From Candidatus Odinarchaeota archaeon (GTDB lineage Archaea > Asgardarchaeota > JAGGXT01): DNA of 24,000 bases. The notes under the pieces are model-generated. The model saw only the letters and a list, made by a program, of their open reading frames with translations, was not told where the DNA came from and did not search any database. The position numbers were made by a program, and so were the translations under genes. Location: assembly GCA_021162905.1 (NCBI GenBank), contig JAGGXT010000120.1, positions 1 to 24,000 of the forward strand. Reading direction: 5' to 3'. This document shows positions 14,986-23,783 of this stretch, piece by piece; within the stretch, counting starts at the first letter, position 1; each line of letters opens with the position of its first letter.

Positions 14986-17294
14986 GCATTGGTATTCAAA
15001 TGGAGAAAACTGAGATGCTTACTATTGTTGGAAAACCAGTAAAGAGAATAGATGCCTATGAAAAAGTGACAGGGTTAGCAAGGTATGTTAGAGATTTAAG
15101 GTTTCAGAATATGCTATATGGTTTTGTATTTAGGAGCACGGAGCCTCATGCAAAAATTAAGAAATTGGATGTTGAGGAAGCGAAAAAGGTTCCTGGAGTA
15201 TATGCAGTTGTGACAGCAGATGACATCCCTGGAGAAAATATCGTGCCAATAATATTAAACGACCGCCCACTTTTAGCAAAAGATAAAGTTAGGTATATAG
15301 GCGAAGCTATTGCACTTATTGCGGCGGAAACGAAGGAAATTGCAAAAACCGCAGCTAGTAAAATAAAAGTTGAATATGAACCGCTTCCAGCAATTTTTGA
15401 TCCCTTAGAAGCTATGAAAGAAGATGCCCCGAAAATTCATGACTCCGGCAATATCTTTACTCACTATAAGATAAGAAAAGGTGATGTAGAGAAGGCATTT
15501 AAAGAGGCAGATTTAATAATTGAGAACGTCTATCAAACTAACTATCAGGAACATGTATATATCGAGCCACAAGGAGCCTTGGCTGTTCCAGAGGGTGATG
15601 GCATAACTGTTTATTCCAGTACGCAATGTCCATATTATGTGCAGAAAGCGGTAGCAAATGTTCTTGGACTGCCAAGAAGCAAAGTTAGAATAATAGTTAC
15701 AACAGTTGGCGGAGGTTTTGGAGGAAAAGAAGATGTACCTTCATGGGTATCTGCGGAAGCTGCTGTTCTGGCTTGGGTTACTAAAAGGCCCGTACTGTTA
15801 GAGTATGATAGAGAGGAGGATATGGAAACTAGCAGTAAGAGACATCCAGGGTATGTAAAATATAAATCAGCTTTTAAGAAAGATGGAACATTAATTGGAA
15901 TAAAGGTTGAATACGTAATTGACGCAGGAGCATATTCAACATTATCCCCACCGGTAATATTTAGAGGCACAATCCACGCTCCAGGTCCTTATAAAATTCC
16001 TAATGTTTGGGTTGATGGATACGCAGTTGCTACAAATAAAGTACCAACAGGTGCATTTAGAGGTTTCGGTTCACCACAAGTCATCTTTGCATATGAACAA
16101 CAAATCGACGAAGCTGCGTATAAATTGGGGTTAGACCCTGCTGAGATTAGGTTAAAAAATGCTCTTGACTTAGGAGACGAAACTGCCACGGGGCAGATTC
16201 TTAGATATAGCGTTGGAGTGAAGGAAACCATAAGAAAAGCCATAGAAGTGTCGGACTGGTATAGAAAACGAAAAGAGTATTCATTAATGGAAGGTACTAA
16301 ACGTCGAGGAATTGGAATGAGTACAATAATATATGGGGTTGGTCTGGGAGCTGCAGGAAAGATACTAGAACGATCTGGAGCTACCGTTCAAATCACAACA
16401 GATGGTAGTGTCATTGTCTTAGTAGGAACATCAGAAATGGGTCAGGGAATGAGAACAGTGCTAGCACAAATAGCAGCAGAGGCTCTTGGAGTTACAATCG
16501 ATAAAATATATTTACCAGAAGTAGACACACTTGCTGTGCCAGATAGTGGTCCTACCGTAGCATCAAGAGCTACTGTTATGTCTGGTAATGCCATAATTGA
16601 TGCTGCTGAGAAGATAAAAGAAAACCTATTAAAGGTAGCATCTGAAGAGTTAAATGTACCTCCAGAGAGATTAGACATTAAAGATAATGTTATCTTTGAT
16701 ACCGATAGTCCAAATGTGAAGGTGGAATTTGATAAAATAGTAGAAATCGCCTATGCAAAGGGAGTAAAGCTAGCAGCTGTTGGTTGGTATCACGCTCCTG
16801 ATACGACGTTTAATGAACAAGGCCTTGGTGATGCATACTATGTTTATTCCTTTGCAACTCATGTGGCAGAGGTTGAAGTTGACCTTGAAACTGGAAAAGT
16901 TAATGTAATAGATTACTATGCCGTTCATGACTCAGGCAAAATTATAAATCCAGTAACTGCTGAGGGACAAGTTCAAGGAGGAGTAGCCCAGGGGATAGGC
17001 TATGCGTTATTAGAGGATTTAGTTGTTGAAAACGGAAAAATTATGAATCCTAATCTTACCGATTATCTCATACCATCTATCAAGGATGTGCCTAATATTA
17101 AGGTCTATTTCGTTGAAGCAGAGTATCCCGAAGGGCCATTTGGTGCAAAGGGTCTTGGAGAACCTTGCTTAATGCCAGTTGCAGCAGCAATAGCAAATGC
17201 TATTAGACATGCAACTGGAGTTAGAATAAAGAAATTACCAATGACAGCAGAAAAGGTCTTTTTTGCACTTAAGGAGCATGGAGTAAGAGGATGA
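14982..17294 (+). CDS. Molybdenum hydroxylase large (molybdopterin-binding) subunit, copy 2
   Basis: A paralogue of the 12194 gene, 770 aa, collinear with it over the first 366 residues without a gap. Active-site landmarks are Gln215 (STQCPY), GGGFGGK 243-249, Glu279 (REEDM), Arg360 (AFRGFGSPQ) and Glu727 (LGEP). The GQGMRT and MSGNA segments typical of cofactor contact are present. The xanthine oxidase family normally has Glu at the REEDM position, so copy 2 is the more conventional and copy 1, with Gln, the variant. It overlaps both neighbours by 4 nt, and GGAGG sits 8 nt upstream of ATG. The two copies probably act on different substrates, which is an inference. Confidence 0.93.
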   Translation: MSIGIQMEKTEMLTIVGKPVKRIDAYEKVTGLARYVRDLRFQNMLYGFVFRSTEPHAKIKKLDVEEAKKVPGVYAVVTADDIPGENIVPIILNDRPLLAKDKVRYIGEAIALIAAETKEIAKTAASKIKVEYEPLPAIFDPLEAMKEDAPKIHDSGNIFTHYKIRKGDVEKAFKEADLIIENVYQTNYQEHVYIEPQGALAVPEGDGITVYSSTQCPYYVQKAVANVLGLPRSKVRIIVTTVGGGFGGKEDVPSWVSAEAAVLAWVTKRPVLLEYDREEDMETSSKRHPGYVKYKSAFKKDGTLIGIKVEYVIDAGAYSTLSPPVIFRGTIHAPGPYKIPNVWVDGYAVATNKVPTGAFRGFGSPQVIFAYEQQIDEAAYKLGLDPAEIRLKNALDLGDETATGQILRYSVGVKETIRKAIEVSDWYRKRKEYSLMEGTKRRGIGMSTIIYGVGLGAAGKILERSGATVQITTDGSVIVLVGTSEMGQGMRTVLAQIAAEALGVTIDKIYLPEVDTLAVPDSGPTVASRATVMSGNAIIDAAEKIKENLLKVASEELNVPPERLDIKDNVIFDTDSPNVKVEFDKIVEIAYAKGVKLAAVGWYHAPDTTFNEQGLGDAYYVYSFATHVAEVEVDLETGKVNVIDYYAVHDSGKIINPVTAEGQVQGGVAQGIGYALLEDLVVENGKIMNPNLTDYLIPSIKDVPNIKVYFVEAEYPEGPFGAKGLGEPCLMPVAAAIANAIRHATGVRIKKLPMTAEKVFFALKEHGVRG
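15407..15454 (+). repeat. 48-nt tract identical to 12619-12666
   Basis: Second copy of the perfect tract shared by the two large-subunit genes, again at residues 143-158. Confidence 0.8.
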
Positions 17295-17896
17295 TAATTG
17301 CCATAATTTTAGCAGCTGGTAAGTCAGAAAGAATGGGAAGACCGAAACTCATCTTACCAATAATAAATGGCAAAACCATAATAGAACATGTAATTGAGTG
17401 TGTTAAATCTTCAAAGGTCGATGAAGTATTAGTTATTCTTGGTCATGAACCACACAACATTATTCCATATGTTCAGAGAACCAATACTCCCTTTATTGTC
17501 AATTTCTTTTATGAATATGGCATGACTAGCTCTTTTAAGAGAGGTATCATGGAAATCGCAGATAGAGCGGATGCAGCACTGTTAGTGTTAGGGGATCAAC
17601 CGCTAATATCTACAGAGCTAATTGATCAAATCATTGACATTTATGAACATACATCAGCGCTTATAGTTTCGCCTAAATATAAAGGAAAAAAGGGACACCC
17701 CGTTTTATTTGATAAAAAAGTGTTTACAGACATTATCAACTTGCCATGGTATGGCATTATTAGGACAGTAGTACATAAATATTCTTTACAACATGTGACC
17801 TTTGATTGGGAAAAGTCAGTTATTATTGATGTTGATACGCCTGAAGATTATAGGAAGTTAGTAGAGATCATTAAAAGATCACATAAAAAGAATTAA
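17291..17896 (+). CDS. MobA/MocA-type molybdenum cofactor nucleotidyltransferase
   Basis: This enzyme is expected to attach CMP (MocA type) or GMP (MobA type) to molybdopterin; xanthine oxidase-family enzymes in bacteria usually carry the cytosine dinucleotide form. The 201-aa product has the nucleotide-binding signature LAAGKSERMGRPK (residues 7-19), a metal/substrate segment LGDQPLIS (about 96-103), and GKKGHPVLF (about 129-137). It overlaps the stop of Mo subunit 2 (ATGA), so it is the last gene of the operon and is made with the enzyme it serves. CMP versus GMP cannot be settled by eye. It converges with the XdhC gene, with 2 nt between stops. Confidence 0.88.
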   Translation: MIIAIILAAGKSERMGRPKLILPIINGKTIIEHVIECVKSSKVDEVLVILGHEPHNIIPYVQRTNTPFIVNFFYEYGMTSSFKRGIMEIADRADAALLVLGDQPLISTELIDQIIDIYEHTSALIVSPKYKGKKGHPVLFDKKVFTDIINLPWYGIIRTVVHKYSLQHVTFDWEKSVIIDVDTPEDYRKLVEIIKRSHKKN

Positions 17897-17898
17897 GA

Positions 17899-18675
17899 TT
17901 AATCCGGACCTAGACGCCTATATTTTATTATTTCAGCCATTACACTAACAGCTATTTCTTCAGGAGAATCCGCGCCGATATCGATACCCATAGGAACTCT
18001 AATTCTATTTACTACGTTTTCAGGATAACCATCTTTTATTAATTTATTTTTAATAGTAATTCCTTTGTATTTGCTTCCAATAATGCCGATATATGCAGCT
18101 GGCATTTTTATAATTTGCCTCAAAATTTCCTCATCTGTTACAGCATCTCTAGTTGCAATAATGATAAATGTGTTAGAATCTATTTTTAGCTTTTTTACAA
18201 TCTCTGAGGCTTCACCTATCAAAATCTCCGCACTTGGGTATTCAGACTTATCTATCTTCTTTTCATGTTTTTCTATAATAATTACATCGAAACCAACCAT
18301 TTGAGCTATCTTATTAATAGCAATACCTATATGACCATGTCCAAATATTATAAGCTTGGGCTTCGGCTTTATCGGATTCAACAACACTTTTATAGTGCCT
18401 CCACATATTTGTCTTAGCTTACCCCTTTCAGTAAGCTCAAATTTTAATACTTTAGGCTCAAGTTTACCTTCTTTAAACATTTGCATTGCAGTACTATATA
18501 CATTTTCCTCAACAGGTCCTCCACCAATAGTTCCAACTTTTGTTCCATCCTCTTTTATCAGCATCATTACTCCAAGATCACGCGGACCAGATCCTATCTT
18601 TTCTGAAATTATGCAAAGTACTACAGAGCGCCCGTTTTTTAGCTCATTTAACGCTTCAGATAATATTTCAATCAT
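17899..18675 (-). CDS. XdhC/CoxI family molybdenum cofactor maturation protein
   Basis: XdhC proteins bind molybdenum cofactor, promote its sulfuration and hand it to xanthine dehydrogenase-type enzymes. The 258-aa product has both domains: the N-terminal XdhC/CoxI domain with 'GSGPRDLGVMMLI' and 'GTIGGGPVEENV', plus the ICGG segment, then a Rossmann-like C-terminal domain starting at 'LIIFGHGHIGIAI'. A late 'VPMGIDIGADSPEEIAVSVMAEII' is a family signature. The longest frame starts with GTG at 18684, but that lies within the SD (AAGGTGA, 18681-18687). ATG 18675 is 5 nt away and preferred. Though it serves the enzyme operon, it is on the other strand with its own promoter, so it can be regulated separately. 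Confidence 0.92.
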   Translation of the reverse strand: MIEILSEALNELKNGRSVVLCIISEKIGSGPRDLGVMMLIKEDGTKVGTIGGGPVEENVYSTAMQMFKEGKLEPKVLKFELTERGKLRQICGGTIKVLLNPIKPKPKLIIFGHGHIGIAINKIAQMVGFDVIIIEKHEKKIDKSEYPSAEILIGEASEIVKKLKIDSNTFIIIATRDAVTDEEILRQIIKMPAAYIGIIGSKYKGITIKNKLIKDGYPENVVNRIRVPMGIDIGADSPEEIAVSVMAEIIKYRRLGPD

Positions 18676-18680
18676 TACAT

Positions 18681-18687
18681 TCACCTT
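18681..18687 (-). promoter_or_regulatory. SD deciding the xdhC-family start
   Basis: On the minus strand AAGGTGA lies 5 nt before ATG 18675 and contains the competing GTG at 18684. Confidence 0.5.
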
Positions 18688-18863
18688 GAAAAAATTATGA
18701 TTTAAAGTTTATAAACCCTTATACTAATTATATATACTGTTAATCTCTCTTACTATACTACATTTTAGTAATAATCCACAATTGAAAAAATACAGCAAAA
18801 TAAATTTTTTAAACAATAAAGCCATAATGGATTTTTAGCCAATAAAGCATGGTAGTGTAAATA
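18688..18863. promoter_or_regulatory. Divergent promoter region, XdhC family / egsA
   Basis: AT-rich spacer. On the minus strand TATATATAATTAG (near 18724-18736) and TTTATAAAC (near 18703-18711) are TATA candidates for the XdhC-family gene. On the plus strand AAATAAATTTTTTAAAC (near 18798-18814) is a candidate for egsA. The 9-mer CAATAAAGC occurs twice on the plus strand at 18814-18822 and 18840-18848. Confidence 0.3.
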
Positions 18864-19943
18864 ATGCCTATCGATGAAATGGAAATTCCCAGATATGTAG
18901 TTATGGGAGAAAATGCAACTTCTTATTTACCTAAAATAGTCAAAAAGCTAAATTTAAAAAAAGTGCTCATAATAACAGGAAAGAAAAATACTAAAAGGAT
19001 AGCAGAAAAAAAAGTCGTACCCCTTCTTACAGATGAAATCAATATTGAGGTTATTTCAATTGACTCTAAAATAGATTTTCATACTGTAAAGGAGATTTTT
19101 GAAAATTGCCAAGAAAAGAGATACGACGCAATACTAGCAGCGGGTGGTGGTGGCGTTATCGACTGTGGAAAAATTACCGCAAGTTGGTTAGATATACCTT
19201 TTATTAGTTATCCGACAGCTGCTTCTCATGATGGGATTTCGTCCCCATCAATTTCATTTCTCCTCAGAGAGGAAATAAAAAGATATGGAAAGTTCTCTAA
19301 TATTGTAAAGTCTCCTATTGCAATAATAGCAGATACAGAAGTAATAAGCCAAGCCCCAAAAAGGCTATTAATTTCTGGTTTTGGGGACATGATAGCAAAA
19401 TATACGGCCGTTAGAGATTGGAAATTAGCACATAAATTAAGAAATGAACCATTTAGTGAATATGCAGCATCAATGGCATTAATGAGTGCAAAAGTAGTTA
19501 GAAACAATATTCCTATAATACGACACGGCGGTGAAAAAGCTGCTCGTGTGATAACAAAAGCGTTAATAGGGAGCGGAGTCAGTATGGCAATAGCTGGTAG
19601 CAGCAGACCTGCTAGTGGAGCAGAACATATGTTTAGTCATGCATTAGATTTATTATCGGAGAAATACAATTTTAAAAGAGCTTTGCATGGTGAACAATGT
19701 GGTGTAGGATCTATAGTTACAGCATATCTTCATGGAATGAATTGGAGAAAAATTAGAAATGCTCTTAGAGCCGTTGGTGCACCAACAACATCAAAAGAAT
19801 TAGGAATTGCAGATGAATATCTTATAGAGGCTCTTCACATAGCGCATACTATAAGGCCAGAGAGATATACTATTCTTGGTGATAAGGGTATTTCAAGGGA
19901 AGCAGCTGAAGAGGCTTTACGTGTAACAGGGATTATTAAATAA
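18864..19943 (+). CDS. egsA: sn-Glycerol-1-phosphate dehydrogenase
   Basis: It reduces dihydroxyacetone phosphate to glycerol-1-phosphate with NAD(P)H, setting the stereochemistry of archaeal membrane lipids. The 359-aa product has the nucleotide motif GGGGVIDCGK (residues 94-103) and the family signature PTAASHDGISSP (117-128). Zinc ligands by alignment are Asp175 (SGFGDMIAK), His255 (SGAEHMFSH) and His275 (LHGEQCG). Cys101 sits where many homologues have Val or Ala in the glycine-rich loop, a minor change. The start ATG has only a weak GGTAGTG upstream; ATG 18879 is possible but less likely. It stands alone, divergent from the XdhC-family gene, and converges with reverse gyrase. Confidence 0.95.
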   Translation: MPIDEMEIPRYVVMGENATSYLPKIVKKLNLKKVLIITGKKNTKRIAEKKVVPLLTDEINIEVISIDSKIDFHTVKEIFENCQEKRYDAILAAGGGGVIDCGKITASWLDIPFISYPTAASHDGISSPSISFLLREEIKRYGKFSNIVKSPIAIIADTEVISQAPKRLLISGFGDMIAKYTAVRDWKLAHKLRNEPFSEYAASMALMSAKVVRNNIPIIRHGGEKAARVITKALIGSGVSMAIAGSSRPASGAEHMFSHALDLLSEKYNFKRALHGEQCGVGSIVTAYLHGMNWRKIRNALRAVGAPTTSKELGIADEYLIEALHIAHTIRPERYTILGDKGISREAAEEALRVTGIIK

Positions 19944-19967
19944 GTTTTTTAGGTTTTATCATAATAA
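19943..19967 (+). terminator. T-rich stretch after egsA
   Basis: After the stop the plus strand runs TAAGTTTTTTAGGTTTTATC, with T6 and T4 tracts. Archaeal RNA polymerase often terminates at T tracts. The stretch sits between two convergent genes. Confidence 0.35.
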
Positions 19968-22900
19968 TTAAAACTCAACAGCTCTAGTTTCAGGTTTTAG
20001 AATTTCTGCTTTTTCTCTATGTAATATATTCACTATTTCATTATAGGTTTCTTGTAATATCTGTTGATAATCCGCCTCATTTGTTTCAACTTTATCCATT
20101 TTTTCATACAGTACTTTTGTACGTTCGTCAGAAACCAACTCATAGAAGTTATCTGTTAAATACTTTGCAACCGATATCCCCTTTGGTGTAGGTTTTATTC
20201 TTCCATTAACCTCTTGTATATATTTCCTGTCAAATAGCTTCTTCACAATTATAGCATATGTACTAGGTCTTCCGATGCCTTTTTCCTTCATCTCACGTAT
20301 GATCTCAGCTTGAGTATATAATTCATAGGGTGATCCTATCCATTTACGTATATTGGTTACAGGATATGCTGCTCCCTCTTTTAATTCGACAATTCGTTTA
20401 GGTAAATGTAAACTATAAACTTTTGTAAACCCTTCAGACCCTTCTATTACTTTTATAATCCCTTCCACATCTAAACTTTTACCAGCAATTTTTACTTTTG
20501 CTCTTTGATGAATAACTTTAGCTGCTTTCATTTGGCTGGCAATAAATCTTCTAAAAATGAGACCATAAAGTTGGAGGTGTTGAGCAGTTAGTCTTATATT
20601 TAGTACACCCTCACGTATCAACTCAGCTAGCTGTGACTGATCCAAAGGCTTAACAGGTCTTATACACTCATGAGCACCACCAACACCCCAAGACCTAGGA
20701 GTAAAATCATCTTCGGAAAACTTGTCTGTAATATAATCCTTAGCTACCTTTATACCTTGACTGCTTACTCGGGTACTATCTGTACGATGGTATGTTATAA
20801 GACCGCTTTCAAAGAGATCTTGAGCCAGCTTCATAGTTTGAGATGCGGAGATTTTCATTATAGTTGTTGCATCATAAAGCATCGAATCTGTTGTATATGG
20901 CGGAGGTGGCTTTATTTCCTTTTCTTCTTTTTCGACCTTTTCTACAATTATTTTTTCGTTTTTAAGTTTTTCAAGAAGTATTTCAGCATCTTTATTTTCC
21001 TTTACATCTGGGAAATCAATAATTATATCGAAACCCTCAGAGAATATTCTAAAGTAGAAATGAAGAGTTTCTCTCCACTTAAGATATCTATCAATTATCC
21101 ATCTAAGCACCGCAGATTGAACCCGGCCAGCGGAGAGATTTACATCATTGAATCTTTTCCAAAGCATCTTACTTAACTCAAAACCTATCCATCTATCTTC
21201 TATTCTTCTTACAAGTTGAGCTTTTACTAAGTTCATGTCTATTGAGCGAGATTCCTTCAATCCACGATCTATTGCAAGCTTACTAACTTCATGAAACTCC
21301 ATCCTACGAATATCGTTTGTGAATAGAAATACAACATTCTTTGTATCCCAAGCAATCTTTTCACCTTCAACGTCAGGGTCCGATGCCAGAAAAACTACAT
21401 CAACTTCCTTAGTTAGTTCTTGTAATCGTCGCACAACATCTCTAGCGTCAATTATGTCTGTAGAGCCACATTTTGGGCATTTCTTCTCTGAGAGAACAAA
21501 CTGCGTTCCACATTTTTTGCATCTTTTAATTGTATCATAAACTGGTATATAATAGCCATCGTGCTTTTCAACTCCACAGAGAAGATCTTTACCTTCAACT
21601 GTTAGATCAAACATATGCCCCTTTGTAGCAACAATGTTCAGAACATAATCACCGCTTGTTACTTCATAGACTAGACCTTCTTCAAACCGTCTAATAGTTG
21701 GGCGTCCAAAAAACATAGATATAGTTTTAGCCTTATTTGGTGATTCAACTATAAGGACAGCAGACTTTATAGGATCTACAAATTCGGCTTTTTCCTTTCC
21801 TTCGTATATAGATCTTACTTTATATCTATCCTCATCTATTTTATGAATAATTTCATCTAAGTTTACTTCTTCTATTGGAACCAAATCACAATGCTCATAA
21901 CGCCAAATTAACTGCCTTCTTAGTCCATTGATGAGATATTTATCAGAAGTGAGTATGATAGATAATCCTGTAGTTACACCCCCTGGATAGAGCCGACTAG
22001 TTCTACCAGAAGCTTGAATATATGAGTCTATATCGGGATATATTATGGTGAAAGATCCTGTTTCATCTAATAGTAATCTGACATACGGATATTGCTCCAC
22101 TTTTGAAAACACGTCAGGTTGTTTTAATAAGGAGATACAATATCTCGCATTTTTTAGAATCTCTTCTTTCAATCGCTTTAGATAACCCTCAACCCTTTCC
22201 TCATTTAATATTGCACGTGTTAACAATTTGAAAGTCTGCGGTTCTAATCTTCTTAATTTATCAGAAAGAGCTTTTCTTCGTTTATCCAATTCAGCATTCC
22301 CAGTAGCATCAGAAATTATACCCATTATAGCAAGAAGAGATATAGGGGATATTCTTTCACTCGCTAAGGAAATAATATGCCTTGGGATATCATAGAATAT
22401 GGCATATCTTACTCTTGCAGGCAGATCCAAACCACGGACTAGCAGACCATGGTGAAAAGCAACCCCTACGAGAATATCTATTTCGCCATTGGCAAAAGCT
22501 TCAATAAGTCCTTTTTTCTTCTCAGCATGAAAAGCTTCAGCTTTAATGCCATGAGAACGTAGCAATTCAGCAATCTGTTCAGTTTTCTCTACACCTAAGT
22601 CTTTAGGTACAAAAACTAATCCACCAGTTCCAAGTCTCTTAATATACTCTAAAAGAAGCTCATCAAATTTTGAAGGATCGGATAATATATAGACATCATA
22701 TATTTTACGAATCCCCTCGCCAACACCACCTACTTGAAAACCTAGGAGCTCCTTGAATAGTCTAATTCTTTTACCTTTTGGTCTAGCAGTAGCAGACGCT
22801 ATAACGATCTGCCCTATTTTATTCTTCTTTTTCCACCTACTAATTTCGTTTTCTAATTCTTCTATTTTGTTCTTGATACTATCTATTACACTCTCATCTT

Positions 22901-23705
22901 TAATGTTCTGTGATAATATTAATCGTGATAAGCGTAATTTGTTATCTATCAATTCAATAGTTTTAGTAACAATTTCTTCAGTAAAGCCAATAAGAACCAA
23001 CAGTCTATCTATATTCTTTGAAGACTTCATAACAGCGTCTACATCATCAACGAAAACTAAATCAAATTTTATATTTTTCAGAATTTCATAATTTTTTGCG
23101 AGAAATTGAGCAGTGGTAATTAATATATCAAAATCCTTATTCTTTATTAGATTTATAGTTTCATCTCTCTCCTTCTTTGGAAGCCCATGACGGTATGAAA
23201 TAATTCTTAGCTTACCAAGCTCTTTCTTATTCTTCTCAACTATATCAAGCATATTTTTAGTGACTTGAATAACGAGAGGAGTTGTAGGAAGAATTATGTA
23301 TACTCGTTTCTTTTTCTTTTTTGCAAGATAAAGTGAGATAACGTATCCGAAAAAGGTTTTTCCCACACCTGTTGGAGCTGATATTGAAAAACTATAGCCT
23401 AAGAGAATTCTTTTCGCCCAGGTTCTCTGAGCGCTCCATAAGCGCTTCCCAGTAACTTCTTCAAAAAACTTACAGACTTCATCTGTCTTGAAAAATAGAT
23501 TAATATAGTCATCATACTTTTTTAGTTTTCCTTCCTTTCTCAACAGATTAATAATAAGTTTTTTACCCTCTATTGTTGGAGTATATTCTGGAGGGATTAT
23601 TGGTAAGCAATTTCTACAAGGCAAACCTAGAGATAATCTATCATCATATATATCTCCACCACAATTAGGGCACATTCCAACAAACTTAGCAATGGGCCGT
23701 TCCAT
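19968..23705 (-). CDS. rgy: Reverse gyrase (SF2 helicase-type IA topoisomerase fusion)
   Basis: It introduces positive supercoils using ATP and is the hallmark of hyperthermophiles. From ATG 23705 the product is 1245 aa, complete. The N-terminal zinc finger has Cys12, 15, 30 and 33. The helicase-like part carries Walker A APTGVGKT (110-117), DDVD (220-223), SAT (304-306) and motif VI QASGRTSRL (564-572). The topoisomerase part begins near 645 with the Toprim Glu in ESPNKAK (654-660) and DPDVEG (776-781). A second zinc finger (Cys729, 732, 743, 746) lies inside Toprim. The catalytic Tyr972 is in LITYHRTDS. All expected residues are present and the helicase and topoisomerase are fused. The frame extends to ATG 23777, which has no SD; AAGGGG 7 nt before 23705 decides the start. 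Confidence 0.97.
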   Translation of the reverse strand: MERPIAKFVGMCPNCGGDIYDDRLSLGLPCRNCLPIIPPEYTPTIEGKKLIINLLRKEGKLKKYDDYINLFFKTDEVCKFFEEVTGKRLWSAQRTWAKRILLGYSFSISAPTGVGKTFFGYVISLYLAKKKKKRVYIILPTTPLVIQVTKNMLDIVEKNKKELGKLRIISYRHGLPKKERDETINLIKNKDFDILITTAQFLAKNYEILKNIKFDLVFVDDVDAVMKSSKNIDRLLVLIGFTEEIVTKTIELIDNKLRLSRLILSQNIKDESVIDSIKNKIEELENEISRWKKKNKIGQIVIASATARPKGKRIRLFKELLGFQVGGVGEGIRKIYDVYILSDPSKFDELLLEYIKRLGTGGLVFVPKDLGVEKTEQIAELLRSHGIKAEAFHAEKKKGLIEAFANGEIDILVGVAFHHGLLVRGLDLPARVRYAIFYDIPRHIISLASERISPISLLAIMGIISDATGNAELDKRRKALSDKLRRLEPQTFKLLTRAILNEERVEGYLKRLKEEILKNARYCISLLKQPDVFSKVEQYPYVRLLLDETGSFTIIYPDIDSYIQASGRTSRLYPGGVTTGLSIILTSDKYLINGLRRQLIWRYEHCDLVPIEEVNLDEIIHKIDEDRYKVRSIYEGKEKAEFVDPIKSAVLIVESPNKAKTISMFFGRPTIRRFEEGLVYEVTSGDYVLNIVATKGHMFDLTVEGKDLLCGVEKHDGYYIPVYDTIKRCKKCGTQFVLSEKKCPKCGSTDIIDARDVVRRLQELTKEVDVVFLASDPDVEGEKIAWDTKNVVFLFTNDIRRMEFHEVSKLAIDRGLKESRSIDMNLVKAQLVRRIEDRWIGFELSKMLWKRFNDVNLSAGRVQSAVLRWIIDRYLKWRETLHFYFRIFSEGFDIIIDFPDVKENKDAEILLEKLKNEKIIVEKVEKEEKEIKPPPPYTTDSMLYDATTIMKISASQTMKLAQDLFESGLITYHRTDSTRVSSQGIKVAKDYITDKFSEDDFTPRSWGVGGAHECIRPVKPLDQSQLAELIREGVLNIRLTAQHLQLYGLIFRRFIASQMKAAKVIHQRAKVKIAGKSLDVEGIIKVIEGSEGFTKVYSLHLPKRIVELKEGAAYPVTNIRKWIGSPYELYTQAEIIREMKEKGIGRPSTYAIIVKKLFDRKYIQEVNGRIKPTPKGISVAKYLTDNFYELVSDERTKVLYEKMDKVETNEADYQQILQETYNEIVNILHREKAEILKPETRAVEF

Positions 23706-23712
23706 GATTTTT

Positions 23713-23718
23713 CCCCTT
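23713..23718 (-). promoter_or_regulatory. SD deciding the reverse gyrase start
   Basis: On the minus strand AAGGGG lies 7 nt upstream of ATG 23705. The AT-rich sequence above it may also hold a separate promoter. Confidence 0.55.
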
Positions 23719-23783
23719 TTTACTTTCACTTTTAAAATAATTTCTATTTTTAATAAAATTTGCCTATTTTTTGACATAGGATT

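Noticed and set aside
12194..17294. Aerobic carbon monoxide dehydrogenase (CoxL form I) for the large subunits
   Set aside because: The diagnostic Cys-containing CSFR loop is absent; both copies have A(M/F)RGFG, typical of the wider xanthine oxidase family.
20670..21176. Open frame of 168 codons on the plus strand
   Set aside because: It lies wholly inside the topoisomerase part of reverse gyrase, with no SD and a composition expected of antisense sequence.
23706..23777. 24-residue N-terminal extension of reverse gyrase
   Set aside because: The upstream ATG lacks an SD and the extension is a Lys/Ile-rich stretch before the usual zinc-finger start; the ATG at 23705 has a well-placed SD.
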